From the NCBI GenBank assembly GCA_049670505.1, contig JBATTK010000038.1:1-59170 (forward strand): a stretch of 59,170 nt of DNA, in the 5' to 3' direction. Below, one piece after another: positions 51,319-59,170 of this stretch. Numbering within the stretch: the first letter of the stretch is position 1; each line of letters begins with the position of its first letter. The stretch comes from JBATTK01 sp049670505 (GTDB lineage Bacteria; Bacteroidota; Bacteroidia; Flavobacteriales; Flavobacteriaceae). Both the position numbers and the translations under genes were made by a program. The notes beneath the pieces are model-generated. The model saw only the letters and a list, made by a program, of their open reading frames with translations, did no database searches and had not been told where the DNA came from.

Positions 51319-52572
51319 ATGAAGAACATAAAACTTATAGGTCCTTTTAAACAATTGCTGCCCATGACAGGACTAGCGCACAAGGGTACCCTACAAGATT
51401 CAGAATTGGTCATCATTAAAGATGGTGGAATTATAGTAGCGGACGGCCTAGTCCATACCATTGGGAAGTTTTCGGACCTCGTACAAAACGCTACGAAAAA
51501 AAATGTGGAAATCATTGCATTGAAAGATGATTATACGTGCCTTCCAGGGTTTATAGATTGCCATACCCATATTTGTTTTTCAGGCTCCAGGGCCAAAGAC
51601 TATGCCATGCGCAATGCAGGAAAGACCTATTTAGAAATTGCCAAGGCGGGTGGGGGAATCTGGGATACGGTAACCCAGACCAGAAAAGCGAGCGAAAGCG
51701 CATTAGAGCGTCTTGTTATCGAGAGGGCGAATAGACACCTTAAAAATGGTATTACCACAATTGAGGTAAAAAGCGGTTACGGTCTTTCTGTAGCCGAAGA
51801 GCTAAAAATGTTACGTGCGATCAAACAAGCCGATCAAAAGAGCAGTGCCGATCTGGTGTCCACTTGTTTAGCGGCACATATGGTTCCCAAAGATTATAAA
51901 GGAAATGCCAAAACATATCTTGCGGAAATCAGTTCGGACCTCTTTCCCCGATTGATACAAGAGAAATTGACCCGCCGGATCGATGCCTTCATTGAAGAAA
52001 GTGCTTTTTCCAAAGAACTCATTGCCCCTTACTTTGAAATGGCATTGGCCATGGGGTTTGATCTTACCGTTCATGCCGATCAGTTCTCCACAGGCGGCAG
52101 TGAAATTGCCGTTGCCTATGGTGCGGTGAGTGCTGATCATTTAGAGGCCAGTACGGATAAAGAAATTGATTTGTTGGCGCAAAGCAATGTTATTGCCACC
52201 GCACTTCCGGGGGCATCCCTAGGATTGGGATGCAATTTCACTCCCGCCCGGAAAATCCTGGATCACGGAGGGGCCTTGGCCATTGCCAGTGATTGGAATC
52301 CCGGTTCTGCTCCTATGGGCAATTTGTTAATGCAAGCCGCTGTTTTGGGCACTTTTGAAAAACTGAGCAATGCAGAGGTATTGGCCGGAATCACCTTTAG
52401 GGCGGCAGCGGCATTACGATTAGATGATCGGGCTATTTTGGATACGGGCTATTTGGCAGATTTTATAGTGTTCCCCACCAACGATTATAAAGAAATAATA
52501 TACCAACAGGGAATGCTTACACCTTGTATGGTCTATAAAAATGGGGAGCTCGTTTTTGATGAACCAAAGTAA
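51319..52572 (+). CDS. hutI: Imidazolonepropionase
   Basis: The 417-residue metal-dependent amidohydrolase has GFIDCHTHICFSGSRAKDYAM, the zinc site TVHADQFSTGG and SDWNPGSAPMGN. It cleaves imidazolone-5-propionate to formiminoglutamate, the third hut step. I start at the ATG at 51319, 4 bases after hutH; the longer frame starting at 51295 overlaps hutH. Confidence 0.95.
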   Translation: MKNIKLIGPFKQLLPMTGLAHKGTLQDSELVIIKDGGIIVADGLVHTIGKFSDLVQNATKKNVEIIALKDDYTCLPGFIDCHTHICFSGSRAKDYAMRNAGKTYLEIAKAGGGIWDTVTQTRKASESALERLVIERANRHLKNGITTIEVKSGYGLSVAEELKMLRAIKQADQKSSADLVSTCLAAHMVPKDYKGNAKTYLAEISSDLFPRLIQEKLTRRIDAFIEESAFSKELIAPYFEMALAMGFDLTVHADQFSTGGSEIAVAYGAVSADHLEASTDKEIDLLAQSNVIATALPGASLGLGCNFTPARKILDHGGALAIASDWNPGSAPMGNLLMQAAVLGTFEKLSNAEVLAGITFRAAAALRLDDRAILDTGYLADFIVFPTNDYKEIIYQQGMLTPCMVYKNGELVFDEPK

Positions 52573-52580
52573 TACTAGTA

Positions 52581-54632
52581 ATGGATACAACAACACAATC
52601 GGACTTTAGGTCATGGATACTTCAGGGTATTCCCAAAAATTTACCTTCAAAAAAGGTATATCCCTTACATACGAATCGCGCACCCAAACGAAAAGAAATC
52701 CTTTCACCGGAAGAAAAAAGACTGGCCGTTCGCAATGCCCTACGTTATTTTCCGAAAAAATGGCATTCCGAACTTTCGAGGGAGTTTGCCCAAGAACTCC
52801 AGGATCATGGAAGAATCTATATGCATCGCTTTAAACCGGATTATGATATGTATGCCAGGCCCGTTCATACATACCCGGCAAAATCGCAACAAGCGGCCAG
52901 TATTATGTTGATGATACAAAACAATCTAGATCCGGCGGTAGCGCAGCACCCGGAGGAATTGATTACCTACGGTGGAAATGGGGCGGTATTTCAAAACTGG
53001 GCGCAATACCTGCTGACCATGAAATATTTAGCAACCATGACCGAGGAGCAAACCCTACATATCTATTCCGGACATCCTATGGGATTGTTCCCGTCTACCA
53101 AGGAAGCACCCAGGGTAGTGGTGACCAATGGCATGATGGTACCCAATTATTCCAAACCCAACGATTGGGAAAAATACAATGCCCTTGGAGTTACCCAATA
53201 TGGGCAAATGACGGCAGGCTCCTATATGTATATAGGTCCACAAGGTATTGTGCACGGTACGGCTATTACGGTAATGAATGCGTTCAGAATGGTATTGGAA
53301 AAGAAAGAATCGCCTTCGGGAAAGCTATTTTTAACAGCTGGACTCGGAGGTATGAGCGGAGCACAACCCAAAGCAGGGAATATTGTCGGATGCATAACCG
53401 TATGTGCAGAAATAAACCCGGCCGCCGCCCGTAAGCGACATGAACAAGGTTGGGTAGATGAATTACTGACCGATATGGATATGTTGGTCGCCCGTACAAA
53501 AACAGCTATTCAAGCAAAAGAGACGGTTTCCTTGGCCTTTATTGGAAATATAGTGGACGTATGGGAGCAATTTTATGTAGCAGGATTATATGTGCATTTG
53601 GGTTCCGATCAAACTTCCTTGCATAATCCATGGTCAGGGGGGTATTATCCGGTAGGTTTAAGTTTTGAAGCGTCCAATAAGCTTATGAGCGAGAATCCCG
53701 AAGTGTTCAAAATAAAGGTACAGGAATCGTTAAAAAGACAAGTGGAAGCCATAAACAAGCATACGGAAAAAGGCACCTATTTCTTTGATTATGGCAATGC
53801 TTTTTTATTGGAAGCTTCCCGTGCCGGTGCCAAGGTCTATAAAAACAAAGAAGGCAAGTATACGAACTCCCCTTCCCTAGCGGTAGATGGGTGGGCCTAT
53901 CCTTCCTATGTACAGGATATTTTGGGTCCTATGTGTTTTGATTATGGTTTTGGCCCGTTTAGATGGGTCTGTACGTCTGGCAATGCCAAGGATTTACGAA
54001 AGACCGATGCCATAGCCCTTGAAGTCATGCAACAAATAAAAAAGGAAGCCCCAAAGGAGATTCAACAACAAATGCAAGACAATATCAAATGGATCCGGGA
54101 AGCCGATAGTAATCAACTTGTGGTGGGTTCACAAGCGCGAATTTTATATGCCGATGCCGAGGGGAGGATAAAAATCGCAGAAGCTTTTAACAAGGCCGTA
54201 AAATCCGGAGAAGTAAGCGCACCCATAGTGCTGGGCAGGGACCATCATGACGTTAGTGGAACGGATTCCCCTTTCAGGGAGACCAGTAACATCTATGATG
54301 GCAGTAAGTTTACAGCGGATATGGCCATTCATAATGTTATTGGCGACAGCTTCAGAGGGGCTACATGGGTATCCATACATAATGGAGGTGGAGTTGGTTG
54401 GGGCGAGGTCATTAATGGTGGGTTCGGAATGGTGCTGGATGGTACGGTGGAAGCCTCAAAACGATTGAAGAATATGTTGTTCTACGATGTAAATAATGGG
54501 ATTTCCAGAAGAAGTTGGGCCAGAAATAAAGAAGCTCTTTTTGCCGTTCAACGGGAAATGGAACGTACCCCCGAATTAAAGGTGACGTTGCCCCATTTGG
54601 TGGACGATGAAATTCTAGATACCTTGTTTTAG
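52581..54632 (+). CDS. hutU: Urocanate hydratase, long form
   Basis: The 683-residue protein has the NAD-binding and urocanase motifs YGGNGAVFQNWAQY, YSGHPMGLFPS, LTAGLGGMSGAQPKA and GDSFRGATWVSIHNGGGVGWGEV. It converts urocanate to imidazolone-5-propionate. It is about 120 residues longer than the ~555-residue proteobacterial enzyme, in line with the long HutU of Bacteroidetes. Extra sequence is at the N-terminus and in internal loops. Confidence 0.94.
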   Translation: MDTTTQSDFRSWILQGIPKNLPSKKVYPLHTNRAPKRKEILSPEEKRLAVRNALRYFPKKWHSELSREFAQELQDHGRIYMHRFKPDYDMYARPVHTYPAKSQQAASIMLMIQNNLDPAVAQHPEELITYGGNGAVFQNWAQYLLTMKYLATMTEEQTLHIYSGHPMGLFPSTKEAPRVVVTNGMMVPNYSKPNDWEKYNALGVTQYGQMTAGSYMYIGPQGIVHGTAITVMNAFRMVLEKKESPSGKLFLTAGLGGMSGAQPKAGNIVGCITVCAEINPAAARKRHEQGWVDELLTDMDMLVARTKTAIQAKETVSLAFIGNIVDVWEQFYVAGLYVHLGSDQTSLHNPWSGGYYPVGLSFEASNKLMSENPEVFKIKVQESLKRQVEAINKHTEKGTYFFDYGNAFLLEASRAGAKVYKNKEGKYTNSPSLAVDGWAYPSYVQDILGPMCFDYGFGPFRWVCTSGNAKDLRKTDAIALEVMQQIKKEAPKEIQQQMQDNIKWIREADSNQLVVGSQARILYADAEGRIKIAEAFNKAVKSGEVSAPIVLGRDHHDVSGTDSPFRETSNIYDGSKFTADMAIHNVIGDSFRGATWVSIHNGGGVGWGEVINGGFGMVLDGTVEASKRLKNMLFYDVNNGISRRSWARNKEALFAVQREMERTPELKVTLPHLVDDEILDTLF

Positions 54633-54714
54633 CAAACTACATAGTGTAAAGGCTCCTACCATTGGATTAAGGGAAGCGTGTTGCCTTGTCGTGACAGAGG
54701 ATTTGAATTTCAAC

Positions 54715-54774
54715 CTCCCCTTTCTCCCGACGCTTCGGTCAGGATTCATTCCCCTTAACAAATGAGGAGGGGAG
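54715..54774. repeat. REP-like inverted repeat between hutU and hutG
   Basis: CTCCCC (54715-54720) pairs with GGGGAG (54769-54774). The interior holds cgacgcttcggtcagg, reminiscent of the cttcggc...ctcagg repeats near the tRNA. It lies within the 157-base gap between hutU and hutG and is the only gap of that size in the operon. Confidence 0.5.
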
Positions 54775-54789
54775 CTATAAAAAATAAAA

Positions 54790-55746
54790 ATGAGCGGATA
54801 TAAAAAGACAAATCCCGAAGTCTGGACCGGACGAACATCGGAACAAGAATTATCCTTGCACGAAAAGGTGAAATTTATAGACCTTGAAAAAGAAAAAACA
54901 GGTAAAACTCCCAAAAGCACCATCGCATTATTAGGATATGCCTGCGATGAAGGCGTAAAGAGAAATCAAGGAAGAACGGGGGCAGCGAAAGGGCCGGATG
55001 TCATCCGCCATCAATTGGGGAAATTGCCCAACCATTTAAAGGAGCAAACGGTGTTGTTGGATACAGGCACTATTGCATGTACCGATAGCGATATGGAAAA
55101 AGCGCAGGCACATTTGGCCGAGAAAGTGGCCCTCCTCTTGAAAAAAAACACATTTCTTATTCTTATGGGAGGCGGACATGATATTGCCTATGGTCATTAT
55201 TTAGGCCTCAAAAAGTATTTGGGAGGGAAAACGCTGGGGATTATCAATCTTGATGCCCATTTTGATCTCCGTTCCAATGAAACAGGCAATAATTCGGGCA
55301 CTCCTTTTTACCAGATAGCCCAAGACCACAAAGTTGAAAAAACAACCTTCCATTATTTAGTCTTGGGAATCAGGAAAGATGCCAATACCAGTGTATTGTT
55401 CGAGACCGCCAAGAAACTTGGTGTCCATTATATCGAAAATGAAACTTTTAACATGCATCATCTTAGGGATGTAAAAACAACGATAGGTAGATTCATCAGC
55501 GAAGTAGATCATATTTACCTGACCATCGATTTAGATGGATTTTCATCCGCTTATGCCCCTGGAGTAAGTGCTCCATCCCCTATGGGATTTGCACCGGATA
55601 TTGTTCTGGAAGCCTTCAAGGATATAATCGATTCTAAAAAATTGATCAGTTTGGATATAGCTGAGCTGAATCCCACTTATGACCGGGACGACCAAACCGC
55701 CAAGTTAGCGGCATCTTTAATTCACTTTGTGATACACAAGATATAA
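54790..55746 (+). CDS. hutG: Formimidoylglutamase (ureohydrolase family)
   Basis: The 318-residue protein is an arginase-fold enzyme with dinuclear manganese motifs GGGHDIAYGHY, NLDAHFDLR and TIDLDGFSSAYAPGVSAP. In this operon it is expected to split N-formimino-glutamate to glutamate and formamide, the last hut step. Agmatinase activity is the alternative, made less likely by the gene context. Confidence 0.92.
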   Translation: MSGYKKTNPEVWTGRTSEQELSLHEKVKFIDLEKEKTGKTPKSTIALLGYACDEGVKRNQGRTGAAKGPDVIRHQLGKLPNHLKEQTVLLDTGTIACTDSDMEKAQAHLAEKVALLLKKNTFLILMGGGHDIAYGHYLGLKKYLGGKTLGIINLDAHFDLRSNETGNNSGTPFYQIAQDHKVEKTTFHYLVLGIRKDANTSVLFETAKKLGVHYIENETFNMHHLRDVKTTIGRFISEVDHIYLTIDLDGFSSAYAPGVSAPSPMGFAPDIVLEAFKDIIDSKKLISLDIAELNPTYDRDDQTAKLAASLIHFVIHKI

Positions 55747-55880
55747 ATCCCTACTTTCTTAATCATTGTGAAGTTACGAACTATGCACAAAAGGTACGAT
55801 TAAATCATATCCTTTAAAGGAAAGGACGGATTGCTTTATACTTAAGGAGGATACCGGTCCATAAATGAGCGGTAAGTCGG

Positions 55881-57038
55881 CTATTCCAACCAAGATTGGT
55901 AGTAGGTACCATCATCAATATCCAAGGCCGTCTGCGTAAGTTGTAGGGGTTTAAAAGTATCTATCATTACTGCCAACTCCTCTGTCTTGGCCTTACCGAT
56001 ACTGGCTTCATACGTTCCTGGATGCGGTCCGTGGGGAATACCTGCGGGGTGCAAAGAAATATAGCCCTGATCAATATTATTGCGGCTCATAAAATCTCCA
56101 TCCACATAATAGAGCACTTCATCGGAATCGATATTGGAATGATTATAAGGCGCTGGGATAGACTCCGGATGGTAATCATATAATCTGGGACAAAAGGAAC
56201 AGACTACAAAAGCTCCGGTCTCAAAGGTTTGATGCACGGGTGGCGGTTGATGTACTCTTCCCGTAATGGGCTCAAAATCATGGATGGAAAAAGCATACGG
56301 ATAATTGTATCCGTCCCAACCTACAATGTCAAAAGGATGCGATGCGTAGATTAAATGATGTAATTGCCCCTGCTTTTTTACCTTCATCAAAAACGATCCT
56401 TTTTCATCGTGTGTCCGCAAATTTTGGGGTAATTTAAAATCACGTTCACAGAAAGGTGAATGTTCCAAATGCTGCCCGAACCAGTTTCGATACCGTTTAG
56501 GAGTGTAAATGGGATGGTAGGACTCTGTAATCAATAACCGATTATCCTCCGTATCAAAATCAATTTGATAGATTATCCCTCGGGGAATCAAAATATAATC
56601 CCCGTACTCAAAAGGAATCTCTCCGAGCATGGTCTTTAATGTTCCCGTCCCCTTATGGACGAACAATAATTCATCTGCATCCGTATTTTTATAAAAATAA
56701 TCGGTCATCGATTTTCTGGGAGCGGCTAAACCGACATGCACATCGGAATTGAACAAGACCGTTTTTCTACTTTCCAAATAATCATCTTCGGCCCTAAGCT
56801 CGAATCCCTTGAGCAATCTGGACTTTATATTATGTTCTACGGCAGCTTTTGGCGAAATATCCCTGGTCTCGCCTATTTCTTTCACCATAGTTGGACGATG
56901 TAGATGGTACATCAAAGAAGACATTCCATCAAAACCTATGGTCCCGAACAACTGCTCATAGTGCAACGTACCATCCTCTTTCTTAAAAATGGTATGCCTT
57001 TTATGGGGTATCTTCCCTTGTTTATGATATAATGGCAT
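55881..57038 (-). CDS. hmgA: Homogentisate 1,2-dioxygenase
   Basis: The 385-residue protein has the conserved C-terminal block IVGWDGYNYPYAFSIHDFEP, then GRVHQPPPVHQTFE and FVVCSFCPRLYDYHPESIPAPYNHSN. The last two carry the iron-ligand His/Glu residues. It opens the ring of homogentisate in tyrosine and phenylalanine breakdown. It is shorter than the ~430-residue mammalian-type enzyme, as common in Bacteroidetes. No other tyrosine-catabolic gene is beside it. Confidence 0.9.
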   Translation of the reverse strand: MPLYHKQGKIPHKRHTIFKKEDGTLHYEQLFGTIGFDGMSSLMYHLHRPTMVKEIGETRDISPKAAVEHNIKSRLLKGFELRAEDDYLESRKTVLFNSDVHVGLAAPRKSMTDYFYKNTDADELLFVHKGTGTLKTMLGEIPFEYGDYILIPRGIIYQIDFDTEDNRLLITESYHPIYTPKRYRNWFGQHLEHSPFCERDFKLPQNLRTHDEKGSFLMKVKKQGQLHHLIYASHPFDIVGWDGYNYPYAFSIHDFEPITGRVHQPPPVHQTFETGAFVVCSFCPRLYDYHPESIPAPYNHSNIDSDEVLYYVDGDFMSRNNIDQGYISLHPAGIPHGPHPGTYEASIGKAKTEELAVMIDTFKPLQLTQTALDIDDGTYYQSWLE

Positions 57039-57266
57039 AATTTTTACCTTTAATTGCGTCTCAATAAATTTACGACAAATAAGATATTTTGGGACATTTC
57101 TCTAAAGAATTACGACTTTTCCACCTGTTTTAGCTACTAAGAGGATAATTCAAACGAAAAGGGATAAAACCTTGCATTCTTTTTCAAAAAAACAATGGGT
57201 TCTTGAACTTTCTTCAGATGAAGGAGCAAATTGGGAAGGAGATACCGAAACGGGTTCGGTATAAAG

Positions 57267-57376
57267 AAAAAAAGCCTCCCATATGGAAAGCCTTTCATTG
57301 GTGATTACCGAATATTATCCAGTAATTCAACCTTGCCCCTACTCCATAACTATTAAGGAGGTAGAGACACAACACA
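57267..57376 (-). ncRNA. Candidate small RNA with three hairpins and its own promoter
   Basis: Within the 620-base gene-free stretch 57039-57658, the minus strand carries a perfect -7 element TATATTTG (57383-57390). Below it lie three hairpins in a row: CTAC-c-TCC/GGAGTAG (57339-57364), ATTACTG/CGGTAAT within GGT...ACC (57300-57332), and a terminator stem GCTTTCC/GGGAGGC with G-U pairs and a T7 tail (57267-57295). There is no convincing reading frame. The predicted transcript is about 110 nt. It might match a known RNA family of Bacteroidetes such as Flavo-1; I cannot confirm this. Confidence 0.5.
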
Positions 57377-57520
57377 ACGGTGCAAATATAACAAAGGTTT
57401 TTTATTTTGAGCTATTCTTTTCTTAGAAGAAATTTAAACTAACTTATTGTGCATTTTGGAGGTTATAAAGCGGAAAAAGTATCGGTTCGAGTGGTTTTTC
57501 GCAACGAAGAGGAGAAAAAT

Positions 57521-57607
57521 TGTATCGAGAATAGAGTTTTGGATTAAGAAAAGTTGTTCTCGATACACTTCTTCCTCTGGTCAAAGCACCTGCCTGCGGC
57601 AGGCAGG
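57521..57607. repeat. Dispersed inverted-repeat element upstream of the candidate sRNA
   Basis: An 11-bp perfect inverted repeat, TGTATCGAGAA (57521-57531) with TTCTCGATACA (57557-57567), is followed by the near-perfect palindrome CCTGCCTGC-G-GCAGGCAGG (57589-57607). The combination reads like a REP-like module common between genes in Flavobacteria. The window's last bases (ccggcaggcag) repeat the second part. Confidence 0.7.
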
Positions 57608-57658
57608 CTCGAATTGACGAGTTTTGAATCTTAAAATCAAAATGCACAACGGGTTAAA

Positions 57659-58936
57659 CTATCCTTTAGGCGTAAAAGGCCTAACGATTAATCGTGCCGC
57701 CTTATCATAATTAATATAGTTGTAAGCCCAATTAAAAAAGACAATGACCTTGTTTCTGAAACCCACCAGGGCCATCAGATGAACGAACATCCATATAAAC
57801 CAGGCGAAGAATCCACCGAACTTCAGTTTCTTCAAATCTACAACTGCCTTGTTCCTTCCTACGGTAGCCATGGTTCCCTTATCAAAATATTTAAAGGGGA
57901 TCATGGGCTTATTTTGGGTGAGGTTGATGAAATTTTTGGCCAAAAGTTCGCCCTGTTGTATGGCTGGTTGAGCCACTTGGGGATGTCCTTTGGGGAAATC
58001 CTCTGTTTCCATATAGGCAATATCGCCAATGGCAAAAATGTTTTTGTACCCTACAACCTGATTGAAGGTATTGACCTTAAATCGATTGAGCCTGTCTACC
58101 AACGTATCTTCACCAAAACCGTTGACGGTAGCTCCGGTCACTCCCGCGGTCCATATAAAATTTTTGGTCTTTATGGTTTCACCATTATCCAAGGTCAACA
58201 CCTCCCCATCATAATCTTTTACAATGGTGTTTAAATGGATCTTAACCCCTAAGTTTTCCAAAAACTGTCCGGCCTTTTTAGAGGCGGTCTTACTCATGGG
58301 TGCCAAGACCCTATCCGAACCTTCGAACAAATGAATCTGCATTTCATCAATGTTCAAATGCTTATAATCCTTTGGGAAAACATTTCTTTTTAATTCGGCA
58401 AAAGCTCCGGAAAGCTCAACTCCCGTAGGGCCAGCACCTACAATGCAGAAATTCAAAAGTGCCTTTCTTTCCTCCTCATCAAGGGAATCATCGGCCATTT
58501 CAAAATTTTGTAGCATCAGGCTTCGTATATTCAATGCCTGCGGAACGGTTTTCATAGGCATGGCATGGCGTTGAATATTGTCATTTCCAAAGAAGTTGGT
58601 CCTAGTACCCATGGCCATGACCAAGTAATCATAGTTTATCTTACCGATATCCGTAAGTACCTGTTGTGCAATGGGATCCACTTTTTCTACATTTGCCATC
58701 CTGAAATGAAAATCCTTGAGTTCCTTCAAAACCTTACGAATAGGATAGGCAATGGAATCAGGTTCCAAGCCGCTGGTAGAAACTTGGTACAGCAGAGGTT
58801 GGAACGTATGGTAATTTCTTTTGTCGATTAAAACCACCTGTGCGTCAGAATCTTTAAGCTTTTTAGCCAAGGATATTCCGCCAAACCCACCTCCAATAAT
58901 CACAATTCTTTTCGTATTCGCCTTGGGAAGATTCAT
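57659..58936 (-). CDS. ndh: Type II NADH:quinone oxidoreductase
   Basis: The 425-residue protein has FAD motif IVIIGGGFGGISLAKKL, the quinone-site-region HTFQPLLYQVSTSGL, NADH motif FCIVGAGPTGVELSGA, and the NIFAIGDIA second FAD motif with AQPAIQQG. A hydrophobic region near residues 365-390 (FAWFIWMFVHLMALVGF) anchors it to the membrane. It feeds NADH electrons into the quinone pool without proton pumping. Its transcript probably runs toward the hairpin region and candidate sRNA. Confidence 0.93.
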   Translation of the reverse strand: MNLPKANTKRIVIIGGGFGGISLAKKLKDSDAQVVLIDKRNYHTFQPLLYQVSTSGLEPDSIAYPIRKVLKELKDFHFRMANVEKVDPIAQQVLTDIGKINYDYLVMAMGTRTNFFGNDNIQRHAMPMKTVPQALNIRSLMLQNFEMADDSLDEEERKALLNFCIVGAGPTGVELSGAFAELKRNVFPKDYKHLNIDEMQIHLFEGSDRVLAPMSKTASKKAGQFLENLGVKIHLNTIVKDYDGEVLTLDNGETIKTKNFIWTAGVTGATVNGFGEDTLVDRLNRFKVNTFNQVVGYKNIFAIGDIAYMETEDFPKGHPQVAQPAIQQGELLAKNFINLTQNKPMIPFKYFDKGTMATVGRNKAVVDLKKLKFGGFFAWFIWMFVHLMALVGFRNKVIVFFNWAYNYINYDKAARLIVRPFTPKG

Positions 58937-59043
58937 ATGTAGATTTTATACAAAAATACTTAATCTACGACCATTCAACACAACTTTAAAAAAAGTATAA
59001 CAGCGGCTCACAGCTCGATAAAACCTTGAAAGTTGGTTCACCT

Positions 59044-59170
59044 ATGAAACTAAAACTACCTTTTCTTATACTGTTGTTCTTTTTATTTTTCCCGTACAGT
59101 CTAAGAAATCGCCGTTCTGAATCCTAAGCGCGTAGTGGTATATGTAAATGATTCAAAAACCGGCAGGCAG
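59044..59170 (+). pseudogene. Frameshifted secreted-protein start, cut by window edge
   Basis: An ATG at 59044 opens a typical signal peptide (KLKLPFLILLFFLFFPYS), but the frame then runs into TAA at 59131-59133. In the +1 frame a protein-like stretch EIAVLNPKRVVVYVNDSKTG begins right after the signal peptide, separated by an in-frame TAA and a frame change. This indicates a broken gene or a sequence error. The final bases look like the dispersed CGGCAGGCAG repeat, so the rest may be lost. Confidence 0.4.

Noticed and set aside
55881..57038. hmgA as part of the hut operon
   Set aside because: It is on the opposite strand, converges with hutG, and acts in tyrosine rather than histidine breakdown.

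Overview
The window looks like chromosome from a marine member of the Flavobacteriaceae (Bacteroidetes). Pointers are AT-rich DNA, a type IX secretion (T9SS) sorting domain, TAnnTTTG-type -7 promoter elements, and families typical of the group (DUF4407, DUF4230, BlaI with an M56 protease, a long-form HutU). The genus cannot be fixed from the sequence alone. No integrase, transposase, phage module or CRISPR array was seen.

Layout. Positions 1-7.0 kb hold small accessory genes: a GNAT acetyltransferase, two alpha/beta hydrolases, an AraC regulator with no normal start codon, and a run of small stress or lipoprotein genes. From 7.3 to 17.4 kb lie an AraC regulator facing a prolyl oligopeptidase, a tRNA-Leu, an M20 dipeptidase, a sulfide:quinone-reductase-like flavoprotein, a BlaI/M56 pair with three operator-like repeats, and a DUF4407 membrane protein. 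From 17.4 to 38.7 kb is the most interesting block, described below. From 38.7 to 48.7 kb are housekeeping and conserved genes (YdjM-like, a membrane MutS-like ATPase, DUF4230, cyclase, hemW, ruvC, DUF456, nitroreductase). From 48.8 to 55.7 kb a LysR regulator faces a complete histidine-utilisation operon, hutH-hutI-hutU-hutG. The end holds hmgA, a candidate small RNA, a dispersed repeat, a type II NADH dehydrogenase and a broken secreted-protein gene.

Central system (17.4-38.7 kb). It combines apparent surface-polysaccharide machinery with a complete split phosphorelay. The machinery is: a receiver domain fused to a GT2 polyprenyl-phosphate-sugar synthase, a 1028-residue multi-pass GT-C-like protein, an Ig-like lipoprotein, a membrane-anchored clan-A glycoside hydrolase, a GT4 glycosyltransferase, a Wzx-like flippase, a one-piece TPR plus outer-membrane barrel resembling PgaA/BcsC exporters, and an 829-residue T9SS-secreted DUF4114 protein. 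The relay consists of a single-domain receiver, an H-NOX heme sensor, a cytosolic triple-PAS histidine kinase, an Hpt protein and a LytTR response regulator, all in one operon.

Six intergenic sites tie the two halves together. Each is a pair of imperfect 9-bp direct repeats with a 21-bp period, lying 32 nt upstream of a -7 element, and all six point at minus-strand genes. They precede the receiver-GT2, the GT4, the flippase, the T9SS protein, an unannotated 37-residue hydrophobic peptide, and the phosphorelay operon itself. This geometry fits LytTR DNA binding. The inferred model is an NO/heme-responsive, self-regulating relay that controls matrix polysaccharide transcriptionally through LytTR and possibly post-translationally through the receiver on the GT2. 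The sites, spacings and domains are read from sequence; the ligand, the polymer and the direction of regulation are inference.
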